The notes under the pieces: model-generated
Seen by the model: only the letters and a program-made list of their open reading frames with translations
The model's database searches: none
What the model was told of the DNA's origin: nothing
Program-made: the position numbers and the translations under genes
Part shown: positions 16,568 through 27,948 of the stretch, in pieces
Layout: every line of letters begins with the position of its first letter
How positions within the stretch are numbered: the first letter of the stretch is position 1
Assembly (NCBI RefSeq): GCF_018139985.1
Contig: NZ_JAGSOU010000003.1
Span: 222,663 to 286,662, forward strand
DNA: 64,000 bases
Reading direction: 5' to 3'
From: Actibacterium sp. MT2.3-13A
GTDB taxonomy: Bacteria > Pseudomonadota > Alphaproteobacteria > Rhodobacterales > Rhodobacteraceae

Positions 16568-17650
16568 ATGCTCTACTGGTTGATCAAGTTTTCCGACGGC
16601 GGCGACGTGTTCAACCTGTTTCGCTACATCACTTTCCGGGCGGGCGGGGCGTTCTTCACGGCGTTGATCTTCGGTTTCATCTTCGGCCGCCCCCTGATCA
16701 ACCTATTGCGGCGCAAGCAGAAAAAGGGTCAGCCCATCCGCGATGACGGCCCGCAGGGCCATTTCTCCAAGGCCGGCACGCCGACCATGGGCGGGTTGCT
16801 GATCCTCTCGGCGCTGCTGTTCTCGACCGTGCTCTGGGCGCGGACGGACAATGCCTATGTCTGGATCGTGCTGTTCGTGACGGTCTGTTTCGGGTTGATC
16901 GGCTTTGCCGACGACTACGCCAAGGTGTCGAAGAACAACACCAAGGGCGTCTCGGGCAAGCTGCGCATGGGGCTGGGGCTGCTGGTGGCGGGCTTCGCCG
17001 GCTACGCGGCCACCCAGGTGCATTCGGCCGAGCTGTCGGGCCAGCTGGCGTTGCCGGTGTTCAAGGACGTGCTGATCAACATGGGGGTGTTCTTCGTCCC
17101 CTTCGCGATGATCGTGATCGTGGGCGCGGCCAATGCGGTCAACCTGACCGATGGGCTGGACGGGCTGGCCATCATGCCGGTGATGATCGCGGCCGGAACG
17201 CTGGGCGTGATCGCCTATGTCGTCGGCAACTCCAACTTCTCCGAATATCTCGATGTCCATTATGTGCCCGGAACCGGAGAGATCCTGATCTTCACCGCCG
17301 CGCTGATCGGGGGCGGCCTGGGCTTCCTGTGGTACAACGCGCCGCCGGCGGCGGTGTTCATGGGCGACACCGGCAGCCTTGCCCTTGGGGGGGCGCTCGG
17401 GGCGATCGCGGTGGCCACCAAGCACGAGATCGTGCTGGCCATCGTTGGCGGGCTGTTCGTGGTCGAGGCGCTGAGCGTGATCATCCAGGTGCTCTATTTC
17501 AAGCGCACCGGAAAGCGGGTGTTCTTGATGGCGCCGATCCACCACCATTTCGAGAAGAAGGGCTGGGCCGAGCCGCAGATCGTGATCCGGTTCTGGATCA
17601 TCAGCCTGATCCTGGCGCTGATCGGCCTCGCCACGCTGAAGCTGCGCTGA
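16568..17650 (+). CDS. phospho-MurNAc-pentapeptide translocase MraY
   Basis: Integral membrane enzyme that transfers phospho-MurNAc-pentapeptide to undecaprenyl phosphate, making lipid I. The 360 residues have about ten membrane helices and the catalytic signatures: GFADDYAK, the [12 protein letters not shown] segment, [11 protein letters not shown] and the [12 protein letters not shown] loop with the HHH cluster. The usual length and start (MLYWLIKF) agree with the family. A 158-base gap without a gene separates it from murD and holds a GC hairpin near 17703-17722 of unclear meaning. Confidence 0.97.
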   Translation: MLYWLIKFSDGGDVFNLFRYITFRAGGAFFTALIFGFIFGRPLINLLRRKQKKGQPIRDDGPQGHFSKAGTPTMGGLLILSALLFSTVLWARTDNAYVWIVLFVTVCFGLIGFADDYAKVSKNNTKGVSGKLRMGLGLLVAGFAGYAATQVHSAELSGQLALPVFKDVLINMGVFFVPFAMIVIVGAANAVNLTDGLDGLAIMPVMIAAGTLGVIAYVVGNSNFSEYLDVHYVPGTGEILIFTAALIGGGLGFLWYNAPPAAVFMGDTGSLALGGALGAIAVATKHEIVLAIVGGLFVVEALSVIIQVLYFKRTGKRVFLMAPIHHHFEKKGWAEPQIVIRFWIISLILALIGLATLKLR

Positions 17651-17808
17651 GGCGGGCTTCGGCGCATATCGATTCCACCCGCGTTTTCAGATGACCGCCC
17701 GACCCGCCGCTTGAGGGGCGGGCGCGGCCCTCTGTTCCGCGCTCGACGCCGCTTGCAATTCGGCGCGTGCCCGGTGCATCTTCGCGCCGACCAAAAGGAG
17801 GGCAGGCA

Positions 17809-19212
17809 ATGATCCCCGTGCGTGGTTACAAGGGCGCCAAGGTCGCCGTTCTGGGGCTGGGCCGCTCGGGCCTGTCGGCGGCGCGCAGCCTGCGCGCGGG
17901 CGGGGCCGAGGCCCTGGTCTGGGACGATAACGCGGAGGCCCGCGCCCGCGCCGAGGCCGAGGGGTTCGCCGCCCATGACCTGACCCGCGAGGGCGCCTTC
18001 GCCGGCGTGGCCGCGCTGATCGTCAGCCCCGGCATCCCGCATCTCTATCCCGCGCCGAACCGGGTGGTGGCGGCGGCCTGGGCGGCCGGCGTGCCGGTGG
18101 ACAACGACATCGGGCTGTTCTTCCGCTCGCTCGCGCTGGACGCGTGGGAAAATTACGACGTCCTGCCCAAGGTGATCGCGGTCACCGGATCGAACGGCAA
18201 ATCCACCACCTCGGCGCTGATCCACCATGTGCTGAGCGACGCCGGCCGCGACAGCCAGCTGGCCGGCAATATCGGGCGCGGGGTGCTGGACATCGCCCCA
18301 CCGGGCGACGGCGGCGTGGTCGTGCTGGAACTGTCGAGCTACCAGACGGAGCTTGCGCGCGCGCTGACCCCTGATGTGGCGGTCTTCACCAATCTGTCGC
18401 CCGATCACCTCGACCGGCACGGCGGCATGGGCGGCTATTTCGCGGCCAAGCGGCGGCTCTTCGCCGAGGGTGGCCCCGACCGCGCCGTCGTCGGCGTGGA
18501 CGAGGACGAGGGGAAATTCCTGGCCAACCAGCTGTCGGAGGGGGCGGGCGACGACCGGGTGATCCGGATCTCGGCGGCCGGAAAGCTGTCGGGCTCCGGA
18601 TGGTCGGTCTATGCGCGCAAGGGCTTCCTCGCGGAGTTCCGCAAGGGCCGGCAGGTGGGCGCGATCGACCTGCGCGCCATCGCCGGGCTGCCCGGCGCGC
18701 ACAACCACCAGAACGCCTGCGCCGCCTATGCGGTGGCGCGCACGCTGGGCGTGTCGCCAAAGCAGATCGAGCGCGCCTTCCACGGTTTCGAGGGCCTGCC
18801 GCACCGCAGCCAGCGGGTGGCCGAGAGGGACGGCGTGGCCTATGTCAACGATTCCAAGGCCACCAATGCCGACAGCGCGGCCAAGGCGCTGGCGGCCTTC
18901 CCGCGCATCCGCTGGATCTGCGGCGGGCTGGAGAAGGACGGCGGCCTGGGCGCGCTGACGCCCTATCTGGGCAATGTGGTCAAGGCCTATGTCATCGGGC
19001 GCGAGGCGCGCGGTTTCGCGCTCAACCTCGGCGACACGCCGCATGAGATCAGCGAGACCATGGCGCGCGCGGTGCGCGCTGCGGTGGCGGAGGCGCAGCC
19101 CGGCGAGACCGTTCTGCTGGCCCCGGCGGCGGCGAGTTTCGACCAATACGACAATTTCGAGCAGCGCGGCGAGGATTTCATCGCCGAGGTGACGCGCGCG
19201 CTGCGGGCGTGA
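17809..19212 (+). CDS. UDP-MurNAc-L-alanine:D-glutamate ligase MurD
   Basis: Adds D-glutamate to UDP-MurNAc-L-Ala. The 467 residues carry an N-terminal Rossmann-like uridine-binding region ([13 protein letters not shown]), the P-loop TGSNGKST (126-133), [11 protein letters not shown] and the C-terminal NDSKATN motif. Start chosen at MIPVRGYKG because AAGGAGGG lies just before it; the in-frame extension upstream is unlikely. The next cluster gene, ftsW, is displaced by a 2.3-kb insertion carrying a decarboxylase and a methyltransferase. A hairpin-CCAGAAGAA element directly after murD suggests transcription ends or is attenuated here. Confidence 0.96.
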   Translation: MIPVRGYKGAKVAVLGLGRSGLSAARSLRAGGAEALVWDDNAEARARAEAEGFAAHDLTREGAFAGVAALIVSPGIPHLYPAPNRVVAAAWAAGVPVDNDIGLFFRSLALDAWENYDVLPKVIAVTGSNGKSTTSALIHHVLSDAGRDSQLAGNIGRGVLDIAPPGDGGVVVLELSSYQTELARALTPDVAVFTNLSPDHLDRHGGMGGYFAAKRRLFAEGGPDRAVVGVDEDEGKFLANQLSEGAGDDRVIRISAAGKLSGSGWSVYARKGFLAEFRKGRQVGAIDLRAIAGLPGAHNHQNACAAYAVARTLGVSPKQIERAFHGFEGLPHRSQRVAERDGVAYVNDSKATNADSAAKALAAFPRIRWICGGLEKDGGLGALTPYLGNVVKAYVIGREARGFALNLGDTPHEISETMARAVRAAVAEAQPGETVLLAPAAASFDQYDNFEQRGEDFIAEVTRALRA

Positions 19213-19277
19213 CCGGGTTCAGCCGCGCCGCAGGGCGCGCGGCAGGGCAGGGCGCGGCCGGCGAGGGCGGCGGCGGG

Positions 19278-19337
19278 CGACGGCGCGCGCGGCGCCGTCG
19301 GATGCCTCCGGCGGGGATATTTGGGGCCAGAAGAAAA
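19278..19337 (+). repeat. intergenic hairpin-CCAGAAGAA element, copy 2
   Basis: CGACGGCGC-N5-GCGCCGTCG (19278-19300) is a perfect 9-bp hairpin, followed by GGATATTTGGGGCCAGAAGAAAA at 19315. It begins about 65 bases after the murD stop, in the same direction. The sequence of the stem differs from copy 1 while the TATTT...GCCAGAAGAA part is kept, so the two halves evolve under different rules. Confidence 0.8.
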
Positions 19338-19434
19338 GGGTCCCTGCGCGCCCTTGCCCCGGCCGGCGCGATCCGCGTCGGCGGCGGCGCGGCGGGCGGC
19401 AGAAAATAATTTTCGTCGCGCGTGAAATACCCTC

Positions 19435-19463
19435 TTGCACCGACTCGGCCTTGGCCCTATCTG
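19435..19463 (+). promoter_or_regulatory. promoter of ornithine decarboxylase gene
   Basis: TTGCAC (19435-19440), a 17-base spacer and TATCTG (19458-19463), one of the better sigma70-like matches in the window. It would give a leader of roughly 120 bases before the decarboxylase ATG, so this gene is a separate transcription unit inside the dcw cluster. Confidence 0.6.
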
Positions 19464-19469
19464 CCCGCG

Positions 19470-19590
19470 CACAGACGCCAACGCACGCGCCTCTGGCCGG
19501 GCCCTCAACGAGCCCCGCGTTTATGTAGCGACGGTAACGTCTCCCTTGGAAGTGAGCGGCCATATATGGCCGGGTCTATTGGAGATGACC
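19470..19590 (+). promoter_or_regulatory. structured leader of odc, candidate speF-type RNA
   Basis: The leader contains GACG-GTAA-CGTC (19530-19541), a short stem with a GNRA-type loop, and the perfect 16-base palindrome CGGCCATATATGGCCG (19557-19572) placed just before the GGAG ribosome binding site. Alphaproteobacterial ornithine decarboxylase genes are known to carry a structured speF leader motif; gene and position fit, but I could not test the match. The palindrome could fold so as to hide or expose the ribosome binding site. Confidence 0.4.
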
Positions 19591-20763
19591 ATGAACGCTA
19601 CGATCACCGACTTCGTCGGCCGCGCTGCCATTGCGCCTGCATCCCGCATCGAAACCTTCATCCGCAGCACCGTCTTCGACCGCCCGACGCTGGTTCTGGA
19701 CCGCGAGGCGGTGGCCGGTCAGTACCGCGCGCTGAAGGCCGGGCTGGGGCGGGCGGCGATCCACTATGCCGTCAAGGCCAACCCGGCGCGCGAGATCATC
19801 GAGACGCTGATCGCTGAGGGCGCACATTTCGACGCCGCCTCGCGCGGCGAGATCGAGCTGTGCCTCGGCCTGGGCGCGGCGCCCGAGCATATCTCCTTCG
19901 GCAACACGGTGAAGCGCGCCAGCGACATCGCCTTCGCGCATCACGCCGGGATCACGCTGTTCGCGGCCGATGCCGAGGAGGAGCTGGAAAAGATCGCCGA
20001 GCATGCGCCCGGCGCCGAGGTCTACATCCGCCTGATCGTCGAGGCCTCGCAGGCCGACTGGCCGCTGACCCGCAAGTTCGGCTGCGCCCGCGACAAGGCG
20101 CTGTCGCTGCTGGCGCTGGCGCGCGAGCTGGGGCTGCGCCCGGTCGGCTTCTCCTTCCATGTCGGCAGCCAGACCCGGCGCGCCGAGATGTGGACGGCGA
20201 CGCTGGACCAGGTGGCGGCGATCTGGCGCGCGGCGCAGGAGGCGGGCTTCGGCCTGACGCTGCTGAACATCGGCGGCGGTTTCCCGGCCTTCTACGGCGA
20301 GGCGGTGGATCACCCCACCAGCTATGCCGCGCGGGTGATGGAACTGGTCGCCGAGCGGTTTGGCGATGTGGCGCGCGTGATGGCCGAGCCCGGCCGCGGG
20401 CTGGTCGCCGAGGCGGGCATGATCGCCGCCGAAGTGCTTCTGGTGTCGAAGAAATCCGAGGATGACACCCATCGCTGGGTCTATCTCGACATCGGCAAGT
20501 TCTCGGGCCTGGCCGAGACCATGGACGAGGCGATCCGCTACCAGTTCGTGACCGACCGCGGGCACGAGCCGACGGGCGCCTGCATCCTGGCCGGTCCCTC
20601 CTGCGACAGCGCCGATGTGCTGTATGAGAAGCGCCCGGTGCAGCTGCCGGTGGGCCTGCGCGCCGGCGACCGTGTGATCATCCGCGCCTGCGGGGCCTAT
20701 ACGTCGAGCTACTCCTCGGTGGGCTTCAACGGCTTCCCGCCGCTCGACGTGGTGGTGATCTGA
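19591..20763 (+). CDS. ornithine/lysine decarboxylase, PLP fold III
   Basis: Pyridoxal-phosphate decarboxylase of the alanine-racemase fold, making putrescine (or cadaverine) for polyamine synthesis. The 390 residues show the cofactor lysine in HYAVKANP (Lys62), HVGSQ, the glycine-rich phosphate loop NIGGGFPA, EPGRGLVAEAG and the catalytic GPSCDSAD with Cys338, the eukaryotic-type ODC signature. Start chosen at MNATITDFVGR, with GGAG six bases before it. It sits between murD and ftsW, where dcw clusters normally have nothing, and has its own promoter and leader. Whether ornithine or lysine is preferred cannot be told from the motifs alone. Confidence 0.9.
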   Translation: MNATITDFVGRAAIAPASRIETFIRSTVFDRPTLVLDREAVAGQYRALKAGLGRAAIHYAVKANPAREIIETLIAEGAHFDAASRGEIELCLGLGAAPEHISFGNTVKRASDIAFAHHAGITLFAADAEEELEKIAEHAPGAEVYIRLIVEASQADWPLTRKFGCARDKALSLLALARELGLRPVGFSFHVGSQTRRAEMWTATLDQVAAIWRAAQEAGFGLTLLNIGGGFPAFYGEAVDHPTSYAARVMELVAERFGDVARVMAEPGRGLVAEAGMIAAEVLLVSKKSEDDTHRWVYLDIGKFSGLAETMDEAIRYQFVTDRGHEPTGACILAGPSCDSADVLYEKRPVQLPVGLRAGDRVIIRACGAYTSSYSSVGFNGFPPLDVVVI

Positions 20764-20825
20764 GACCGGGCCTTGCCCCGTCCTCTCCCCGTGGCTAGGC
20801 TGACCGGCCCGGGGGGAGGACCGCG

Positions 20826-21470
20826 ATGCCCGATATCACGCAACAGGCCGCCGCGCATTGGGACGCGGCCTACGAGGGCCGCGCCGAGGAGGCGCTGACC
20901 TGGTTCCAGGCGCGTCCCGAGCCGTCGCTCGGGCTGATCGCGCGGCACGCGGGGCCGGGGGCGGCGGTGCTGGACGTGGGCGGTGGCGCCGCGCGGCTGG
21001 CCGATGCACTGCTGGAGGCGGGCCAGGCCGACGTGACGGTGCTGGACCTGTCGCAGGTGGCGCTGGCGGCGGCGCGGGCGCGGCTGGGCGCGCGGGCCGA
21101 TGCGGCGCGCTGGATCCGCGCCGATGTCACCCGCTGGGCGCCACCGCGCGAATACGACCTGTGGCACGACCGGGCGGTGTTCCATTTCCTGACCGAGCAG
21201 GCCGATCGCGCGGCCTATGTCGCCACGCTGCTGCGCGCGCTCAGCCCCGGGGGCGTGGCCATCATCGCCACCTTCGCGCCGGACGGGCCCGAGGCATGCT
21301 CGGGCCTGCCGGTGCAGCGCTATTCCCCCGAGACCCTGACCGCGACGCTGGAGGCGCTGGCCCCCGGCGCCTTTGCGCGCATCGGTGCCGAGGCCCATGT
21401 CCACGAAACCCCGTCCGGGCGGCGGCAGAGCTTTCAGTTCAGCCTGTTTCGCCGCGCCGGACCCGCCTAA
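20826..21470 (+). CDS. class I SAM-dependent methyltransferase
   Basis: A 214-residue methyltransferase with a Rossmann-like SAM-binding core. Motif I reads VLDVGGGAARLADALL, the motif II aspartate is in VLDLSQ, and DRAVFHFLTE corresponds to the post-motif region of small-molecule methyltransferases. The target is unknown; the N-terminal HWDAAYEGR and WFQ segment resembles the group sometimes annotated as thiopurine- or tellurite-type methyltransferase-like proteins. GGGGGGAGGA directly upstream is a strong ribosome binding site. It lies 62 bases after the decarboxylase and may share its transcript, but a link with polyamines is only suggested by position. Confidence 0.75.
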   Translation: MPDITQQAAAHWDAAYEGRAEEALTWFQARPEPSLGLIARHAGPGAAVLDVGGGAARLADALLEAGQADVTVLDLSQVALAAARARLGARADAARWIRADVTRWAPPREYDLWHDRAVFHFLTEQADRAAYVATLLRALSPGGVAIIATFAPDGPEACSGLPVQRYSPETLTATLEALAPGAFARIGAEAHVHETPSGRRQSFQFSLFRRAGPA

Positions 21471-21558
21471 AGCGCTGGAAACGCGGCCTCATCCGGGGTA
21501 GACTGAGGCGCAGACCCGGAAAACGGGCGCGAACAGAGGCAGATCGAGGCGGTATCCG

Positions 21559-22728
21559 ATGACCGAAATGGTGTATGGCACCGTGCCCATCCGGGCGGGT
21601 GAACCGATTCTTCCCCGCTGGTGGCGAACGGTCGACAAGCTGACCATGTCCTGCATCCTGATCCTGTTCGGGATCGGGCTGTTGCTGGGGCTGGCCGCGT
21701 CGCCGCCGTTGGCCTCGAAGAACGGGTTCCAGCCTTTCCACTATGTCGAGCGGCAGGCGATCTTCGGCGGGCTGGCCCTGTGCGTGATGCTGCTGACCTC
21801 GATGATGTCGCCCAACCTGGTGCGGCGGCTGGGGGTTGTGGGCTTTTTCGGCGCCTTCGTGGCGCTGGCGCTGCTGCCAGCGCTGGGCACCGATTTCGGC
21901 AAGGGCGCGGTGCGCTGGTATTCGCTGGGCTTCGCCTCGGTGCAGCCCTCGGAATTCCTGAAGCCCGGTTTCGTCATCCTCGCGGCCTGGCTGATGGCTG
22001 CGAGTCAGGAGATCAACGGCCCGCCGGGCAGGACGTTCTCCTTCGGGGTCGCCATCGTGATCGTGGGGTTCCTGGCCATGCAGCCCGATTTCGGGCAGGC
22101 GGCGCTGATCCTGTTCGCCTGGGGCGTGATGTATTTCGTGGCCGGCGCGCCGATCCTGCTGCTGGTCGGCATGGCGGGGATGGTGGTGATGGGCGGGACA
22201 TTCGCCTATCACAATTCCGAGCATTTCGCGCGCCGCATCGACGGGTTCCTCTCGCCCGACCTCGATCCGCGCACCCAGCTCGGCTATGCCACCAACGCGA
22301 TTTCCGAGGGTGGTTTCTTCGGCGTCGGCGTCGGCGAGGGGCAGGTGAAATGGTCGCTGCCCGACGCCCATACCGATTTCATCATCGCCGTCGCGGCCGA
22401 GGAATACGGGCTGGTTCTGGTGCTGGCCATCATCGCGCTTTACGCCGTCGTCGCGGTGCGCTCGCTGTTCCGGCTGATGCGCGAGCGCGATCCGTTCATC
22501 CGGCTTGCCGGCACCGGGTTGGCCTGCATGTTCGGGGTGCAGGCGCTGATCAACATGGGGGTGGCGGTGCGGCTCCTGCCGGCCAAGGGCATGACGCTGC
22601 CCTTCGTCTCCTACGGCGGCTCCTCGCTGATCGCGGGCGGTATCGTGGCGGGCATGCTGCTGGCGATGACCCGGACCCGCCCGCAGGGTGAGATCGGCGA
22701 TATCCTGATGCGCAGGACGGGGCGATGA
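21559..22728 (+). CDS. SEDS glycosyltransferase FtsW
   Basis: Membrane peptidoglycan polymerase of the divisome, partner of FtsI. The 389 residues have about ten hydrophobic segments, the family [12 protein letters not shown] and QPSEFLKP motifs and the C-terminal [12 protein letters not shown] signature. The N-terminus ([26 protein letters not shown]) is a short cytoplasmic tail typical of alphaproteobacterial FtsW. It overlaps murG by four bases, so the dcw order resumes here after the inserted genes. Confidence 0.96.
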   Translation: MTEMVYGTVPIRAGEPILPRWWRTVDKLTMSCILILFGIGLLLGLAASPPLASKNGFQPFHYVERQAIFGGLALCVMLLTSMMSPNLVRRLGVVGFFGAFVALALLPALGTDFGKGAVRWYSLGFASVQPSEFLKPGFVILAAWLMAASQEINGPPGRTFSFGVAIVIVGFLAMQPDFGQAALILFAWGVMYFVAGAPILLLVGMAGMVVMGGTFAYHNSEHFARRIDGFLSPDLDPRTQLGYATNAISEGGFFGVGVGEGQVKWSLPDAHTDFIIAVAAEEYGLVLVLAIIALYAVVAVRSLFRLMRERDPFIRLAGTGLACMFGVQALINMGVAVRLLPAKGMTLPFVSYGGSSLIAGGIVAGMLLAMTRTRPQGEIGDILMRRTGR

Positions 22729-23819
22729 GCGCGCCGCTTCTGGTGATCGCGGCCGGCGGCACGGGCGGGCACATGTTTCCCGCGCAGGCGCTGGCCGAGG
22801 CGATGCTTGGGCGCGGCTGGCGGGTGAGACTGTCGACCGATGCGCGCGGCGCGCGCTACACCGGCGGCTTTCCGCAGGCGGTGGAGATCGAGCAGGTCCA
22901 GGCCGCCACCTTTGCCCGGGGCGGGCTCGCGGCCAAGGCGCTGGTGCCGTTCAAGCTGGCGGCCGGGGTGGTCTCGGCGGCGCTGAAGATGCGGCGCGAC
23001 CGGCCCGCCGTGGTGGTGGGCTTCGGCGGTTACCCGTCGATCCCGGCGCTGGCGGCGGCGCGGCTGCTGCGCCTGCCGTGCATGATCCACGAACAGAACG
23101 GCGTGCTGGGCCGGGTGAACCGGCTTTTCGCGGGCCATGTGGACGCCATCGCCTGCGGCACCTGGCCCACCGACCTGCCGCAGGGCGTGGAGGGCGTGCA
23201 CACCGGCAATCCGGTGCGCGCCGCGGTGCTGGCGCGCGCCGGCGCGCCCTATGTGCCGCCGGGCGACTATCCGATGTCGGTGCTGGTGATCGGCGGCAGC
23301 CAGGGTGCGCGGGCACTGTCGGACAATGTGCCGGCGGCCATCGCGGCGCTGCCCGAGGATCTGCGCCGCCACCTGCGCGTCAGCCACCAGGCCCGCGACG
23401 AGGACCACGACCGGGTCGCCGCCTTCTATGACGGGCACGGCATACGCGCCGAGGTGCAGAGCTTCTTTTCCGACGTGCCCGCGCGCATGGCCGAGGCGCA
23501 GCTGGTGATCTCGCGCGCCGGGGCCTCGTCGCTGGCCGATCTGACGGCGATCGGGCGTCCGGCGATCCTGATCCCCTATCCCCATGCCGCCGCCGACCAC
23601 CAGACCGCAAACGCCCGCGGGCTGGTCGAGGCCGGCGGCGCGATCCTGATCCCGGAATCCATGCTTGACGCCGCGACGCTGGCAGAGCACATCGCCGCGA
23701 TCCTCTCCAACCCGGAGGCGGCGGTGCAGATGGCGCATGGCGCGCTCGCGCATGGCCGCCCCGACGCCACCGAGCGGCTGGTGGAGATGGTCGAGACGCT
23801 GGCACGCAAGGAAGGATGA
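22725..23819 (+). CDS. lipid II synthase MurG
   Basis: Transfers GlcNAc from UDP-GlcNAc to lipid I on the inner face of the membrane. The 364-residue GT28 protein has the glycine loop GGTGGH at 11-16 near the N-terminus, [16 protein letters not shown] and a C-terminal [16 protein letters not shown] with the nucleotide-binding glutamine/histidine region [10 protein letters not shown]. Start overlaps ftsW in an ATGA junction. murC follows after one base. Confidence 0.97.
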   Translation: MSAPLLVIAAGGTGGHMFPAQALAEAMLGRGWRVRLSTDARGARYTGGFPQAVEIEQVQAATFARGGLAAKALVPFKLAAGVVSAALKMRRDRPAVVVGFGGYPSIPALAAARLLRLPCMIHEQNGVLGRVNRLFAGHVDAIACGTWPTDLPQGVEGVHTGNPVRAAVLARAGAPYVPPGDYPMSVLVIGGSQGARALSDNVPAAIAALPEDLRRHLRVSHQARDEDHDRVAAFYDGHGIRAEVQSFFSDVPARMAEAQLVISRAGASSLADLTAIGRPAILIPYPHAAADHQTANARGLVEAGGAILIPESMLDAATLAEHIAAILSNPEAAVQMAHGALAHGRPDATERLVEMVETLARKEG

Positions 23820-23820
23820 G

Positions 23821-25221
<1,401 letters not shown>

Positions 25222-25222
25222 G

Positions 25223-26425
25223 GTGGCGATGGCGGAGGCGCTCAAGCGGCAACTGGGACTTGGGCTGCTGATCGCTTACGGCGTGGGCATCATGGTGGGC
25301 GCCGGCATCTATGTGCTGGTGGGCGCGGCGGCCGGGGCCGCCGGGATCTGGGCGCCGCTGTCGTTTCTGCTGGCGGGTCTGGTCTCGGTGCCTACGGCGC
25401 TGAGCTTCGCCGAACTGTCGGCGCGCATCCCCGAGGCGGCGGGCGACAGCTCCTATGTCGAATTCGGGCTGCACCGGCACGGGCTGGCGGTCCTCGTCGG
25501 CTGGATCAACGTGGTGGCGGGCACGGTGGCCTCGGCCGCCGTTCTGCGCGGCGGCGTGGGCTACCTGACATCGGTGTTGCCGGTCGGCTTCGAGGTGGCG
25601 GTGATCGGGCTGGGCCTGGGCCTGACCCTGATCGCGCTGATCGGCGCGCTGGAAAGCCTGGTCTTCGCCGCCCTGATGACCGTGGCCGAGGTGATCGGCC
25701 TGCTGCTGGTCAGCTGGGTCGGGCTGACGGCCGCGCCGGTGGCGGAATGGACCGCCCCCGCCGCCCCGCAATGGAGCGGCGTCGCCGCGGCGACTCTGTT
25801 CGCCTTCTTCGCCTTCATCGGCTTCGACGACCTTGTGAACATGGCCGAGGAGACGCGCCGCCCCGAGCGCACCATGCCGCGCGCGATTCTGATCGCGCTG
25901 GCGATCACCGCGGTTCTCTACATGACCGTCTCGCTGGCCGCCGTCCGAACCGTGGACCGCGACCTGCTGGGCGTGAGCGAGCGGCCGCTGGCGCTGGTCT
26001 GGGAGACCGCGACCGGGCGCAGCGCCGCCTTCCTGTCGCTGATCGCGGTGGCGGCGGCGCTGAACGGGGTGCTGGCGCAGATCGTGATGGCGGCGCGGGT
26101 GCTCTACGGTCTCGGCAAGCGCTCGCCGGGGCTGCGGCTGTTCCGCCATGCCCATCCGCGCTTCGGCACGCCGGTCTTGGCGACGGTGGTGATCGGGGCG
26201 GTGGTGATCGGCGCGGCCCTGGCGATGCCGGTGGCGGCGCTGGCCGAGGTCACTTCGCTGGCGCTGCTGATCGTCTTCGCGATCGTCAACGCGGCCCTGA
26301 TCGGGCTCAAGCGCCAGGCGCCCGAGGCGCCGTTCCGCGTGCCGGCCTATGTGCCCTGGCTGGGGCTGGCCGGCTGCGTCGCCGCCTTTGCCGCCGCCAC
26401 GCTGGCGGGGGGAGGTGGGGCATGA
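25223..26425 (+). CDS. APC-superfamily amino-acid permease
   Basis: A 400-residue, highly hydrophobic transporter with eleven to twelve predicted membrane segments. The first helix has GVGIMVGAGIYVLVG, the unwound GXG substrate-binding motif of the APC superfamily, and a conserved FAFFAFIGFDDLVNMAEE segment follows in the sixth helix, as in cationic amino-acid/CAT-like permeases. The substrate is not predictable. Start is a GTG two bases after murC, or an ATG six bases later. Its place inside the dcw cluster, with four-base overlap to the next gene, means it is co-expressed with cell-wall genes; import of a wall amino acid is a guess. Confidence 0.8.
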   Translation: MAMAEALKRQLGLGLLIAYGVGIMVGAGIYVLVGAAAGAAGIWAPLSFLLAGLVSVPTALSFAELSARIPEAAGDSSYVEFGLHRHGLAVLVGWINVVAGTVASAAVLRGGVGYLTSVLPVGFEVAVIGLGLGLTLIALIGALESLVFAALMTVAEVIGLLLVSWVGLTAAPVAEWTAPAAPQWSGVAAATLFAFFAFIGFDDLVNMAEETRRPERTMPRAILIALAITAVLYMTVSLAAVRTVDRDLLGVSERPLALVWETATGRSAAFLSLIAVAAALNGVLAQIVMAARVLYGLGKRSPGLRLFRHAHPRFGTPVLATVVIGAVVIGAALAMPVAALAEVTSLALLIVFAIVNAALIGLKRQAPEAPFRVPAYVPWLGLAGCVAAFAAATLAGGGGA

Positions 26426-26676
26426 CCCTGTCGCTGGTCCTGGCCTGCGTCTGGGCGGTTCTGGCCTGCGTGATCGCGGCGCTGCCGCCGCGCGCCCACT
26501 GGCCCGCCGCCTATGGGCTGATCGCGCTGGGCATTCCGTTGCTGGGGTTCGTCACCTATCAGAACGGCCCGTTCTGGGGGTTGCTGGTGCTGGCGGGCGG
26601 CGTGTCGCTGCTGCGCTGGCCGGTGATCCGCCTGGGCCGCTGGTGCGCGGGGAAATTGCGCGTTAAACGTCCCTGA
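26422..26676 (+). CDS. DUF2484 small membrane protein
   Basis: An 84-residue protein with three hydrophobic segments (about 2-20, 28-45 and 52-66) and a short basic tail (RLGRWCAGKLRVKRP), which suggests an inner-membrane protein with a positively charged cytoplasmic end. I recognise it as the DUF2484 family, found in Rhodobacterales at this dcw position and of unknown role. It overlaps the permease by four bases and its strong ribosome binding site (GGGGGAGGTGGGG) lies inside the permease gene. Confidence 0.75.
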   Translation: MTLSLVLACVWAVLACVIAALPPRAHWPAAYGLIALGIPLLGFVTYQNGPFWGLLVLAGGVSLLRWPVIRLGRWCAGKLRVKRP

Positions 26677-26698
26677 GCGCAAGCGAAGGGGGCCGCAG

Positions 26699-26983
26699 AT
26701 GGGCATCACGATCATTCTGGTTTACGCCACCTGGGGCATCGCGCCGGTGGTGGTCTATCAGGCGCTGATGGCGGGGCTGAAGGGCGAGGGGCGCGGTTTC
26801 GCGATCCTCTTCGCGATCTACGCCGCCGCCGTTGGGGTGACCTGGGCCAGCCTGACGGCGGATCTGGCGCGCACCGGCTTTGGCCCGGTCAGCCCGCCCG
26901 CCGTGATCGCTCCGGCGGTGGCGACGGCGGTGCTGTCGGCGGCGCTCTATGTCCTGGGACGCAAGGCGGGAGCCGACAAATGA
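26699..26983 (+). CDS. small membrane protein of unknown function
   Basis: I do not recognise a family. The 94 residues form three membrane segments (about 3-22, 36-54 and 67-86) with a short cytoplasmic loop (KGEGRG) and a charged C-terminus (GRKAGADK). It is embedded in the dcw operon: 22 bases after the DUF2484 gene and overlapping murB by four bases. The overlap and the dcw setting argue that it is real. A function in envelope growth is only an inference from company. Confidence 0.7.
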   Translation: MGITIILVYATWGIAPVVVYQALMAGLKGEGRGFAILFAIYAAAVGVTWASLTADLARTGFGPVSPPAVIAPAVATAVLSAALYVLGRKAGADK

Positions 26984-27906
26984 GCCAGATGCCCGAGGTG
27001 CGCGGCACCCTGACCCCGAACCGCCCGCTGAACGACCTGACCTGGCTGCGCGTGGGCGGGCCGGCGGACTGGCTGTTCCAGCCCGCCGATCTGGACGACC
27101 TGCGCGATTTCCTCGCCGCGCTGGACCCGTCGGTGGCGGTGTTCCCGATGGGGGTGGGCTCGAACCTGATCGTGCGCGACGGCGGCATCCGCGCGGTGGT
27201 GATCCGGCTGGGGCGCGGCTTCAACGGGATCGCGGTCGAGGGCACGCGGGTGACTGCGGGCGCGGCGGCGCTGGACGCGCATGTGGCGCGGCGGGCGGCG
27301 GCGGGGGGGGGCGACCTGACCTTTCTGCGGACCATCCCCGGCGCGATCGGCGGCGCCGTGCGGATGAACGCGGGCTGCTATGGTACCTATGTCGCGGATG
27401 TCTTCGTCGAGGCCAGGGCGGTGACGCGGACGGGCGAATTGGTGACGCTGACGGCGGATGACCTGAATTTCCGCTACCGCCAGACCGACCTGCCCGAGGG
27501 CTGGGTGCTGGTCGAGGCCACATTCGAGGGGAGCAGGGGCGACCCGGCGGAACTGGAGGCGCGCATGGCCGAGCAACTGGCCAAGCGCGACGCCACCCAG
27601 CCCACCCGGGACCGCAGCGCCGGCTCGACCTTCTGCAACCCGGCCGGGTTCAGCTCCACCGGGCGGGCGGATGACGTGCATGACCTGAAGGCGTGGAAGG
27701 TGATCGACGACGCGGGGCTGAGGGGCTTTTCCATCGGCGGCGCGCAAATGTCGGAAAAACATTCCAATTTCTTGATCAACACCGGCGCGGCCACCGCCCG
27801 CGACCTCGAAGATTTGGGCGAGGAGGTCAGAAAAAGGGTTTTCCAGAACAGCGGAATAGAGCTAGTATGGGAAATCATGCGGGTCGGCGAACCGGCCCCG
27901 GAATAA
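26980..27906 (+). CDS. UDP-enolpyruvyl-GlcNAc reductase MurB
   Basis: FAD- and NADPH-dependent reductase that makes UDP-MurNAc. The 308 residues show the FAD-binding [12 protein letters not shown] and [15 protein letters not shown] motifs and the catalytic serine in [10 protein letters not shown], with the C-terminal [18 protein letters not shown] block. The length and the missing extra C-terminal domain point to a type II MurB. It shares an ATGA junction with the small membrane protein gene before it. A hairpin (AGAGCC-N8-GGCTCT) follows at 27916-27935, without a T-tract. Confidence 0.96.
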   Translation: MSQMPEVRGTLTPNRPLNDLTWLRVGGPADWLFQPADLDDLRDFLAALDPSVAVFPMGVGSNLIVRDGGIRAVVIRLGRGFNGIAVEGTRVTAGAAALDAHVARRAAAGGGDLTFLRTIPGAIGGAVRMNAGCYGTYVADVFVEARAVTRTGELVTLTADDLNFRYRQTDLPEGWVLVEATFEGSRGDPAELEARMAEQLAKRDATQPTRDRSAGSTFCNPAGFSSTGRADDVHDLKAWKVIDDAGLRGFSIGGAQMSEKHSNFLINTGAATARDLEDLGEEVRKRVFQNSGIELVWEIMRVGEPAPE

Positions 27907-27948
27907 CAAGATGCAAGAGCCACGCATAAGGCTCTGAAAGAGGCACAA

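Noticed and set aside
17651-17808. Terminator between mraY and murD
   Set aside because: A GC hairpin is present but without T-tract, and the dcw genes are expected to be co-transcribed.
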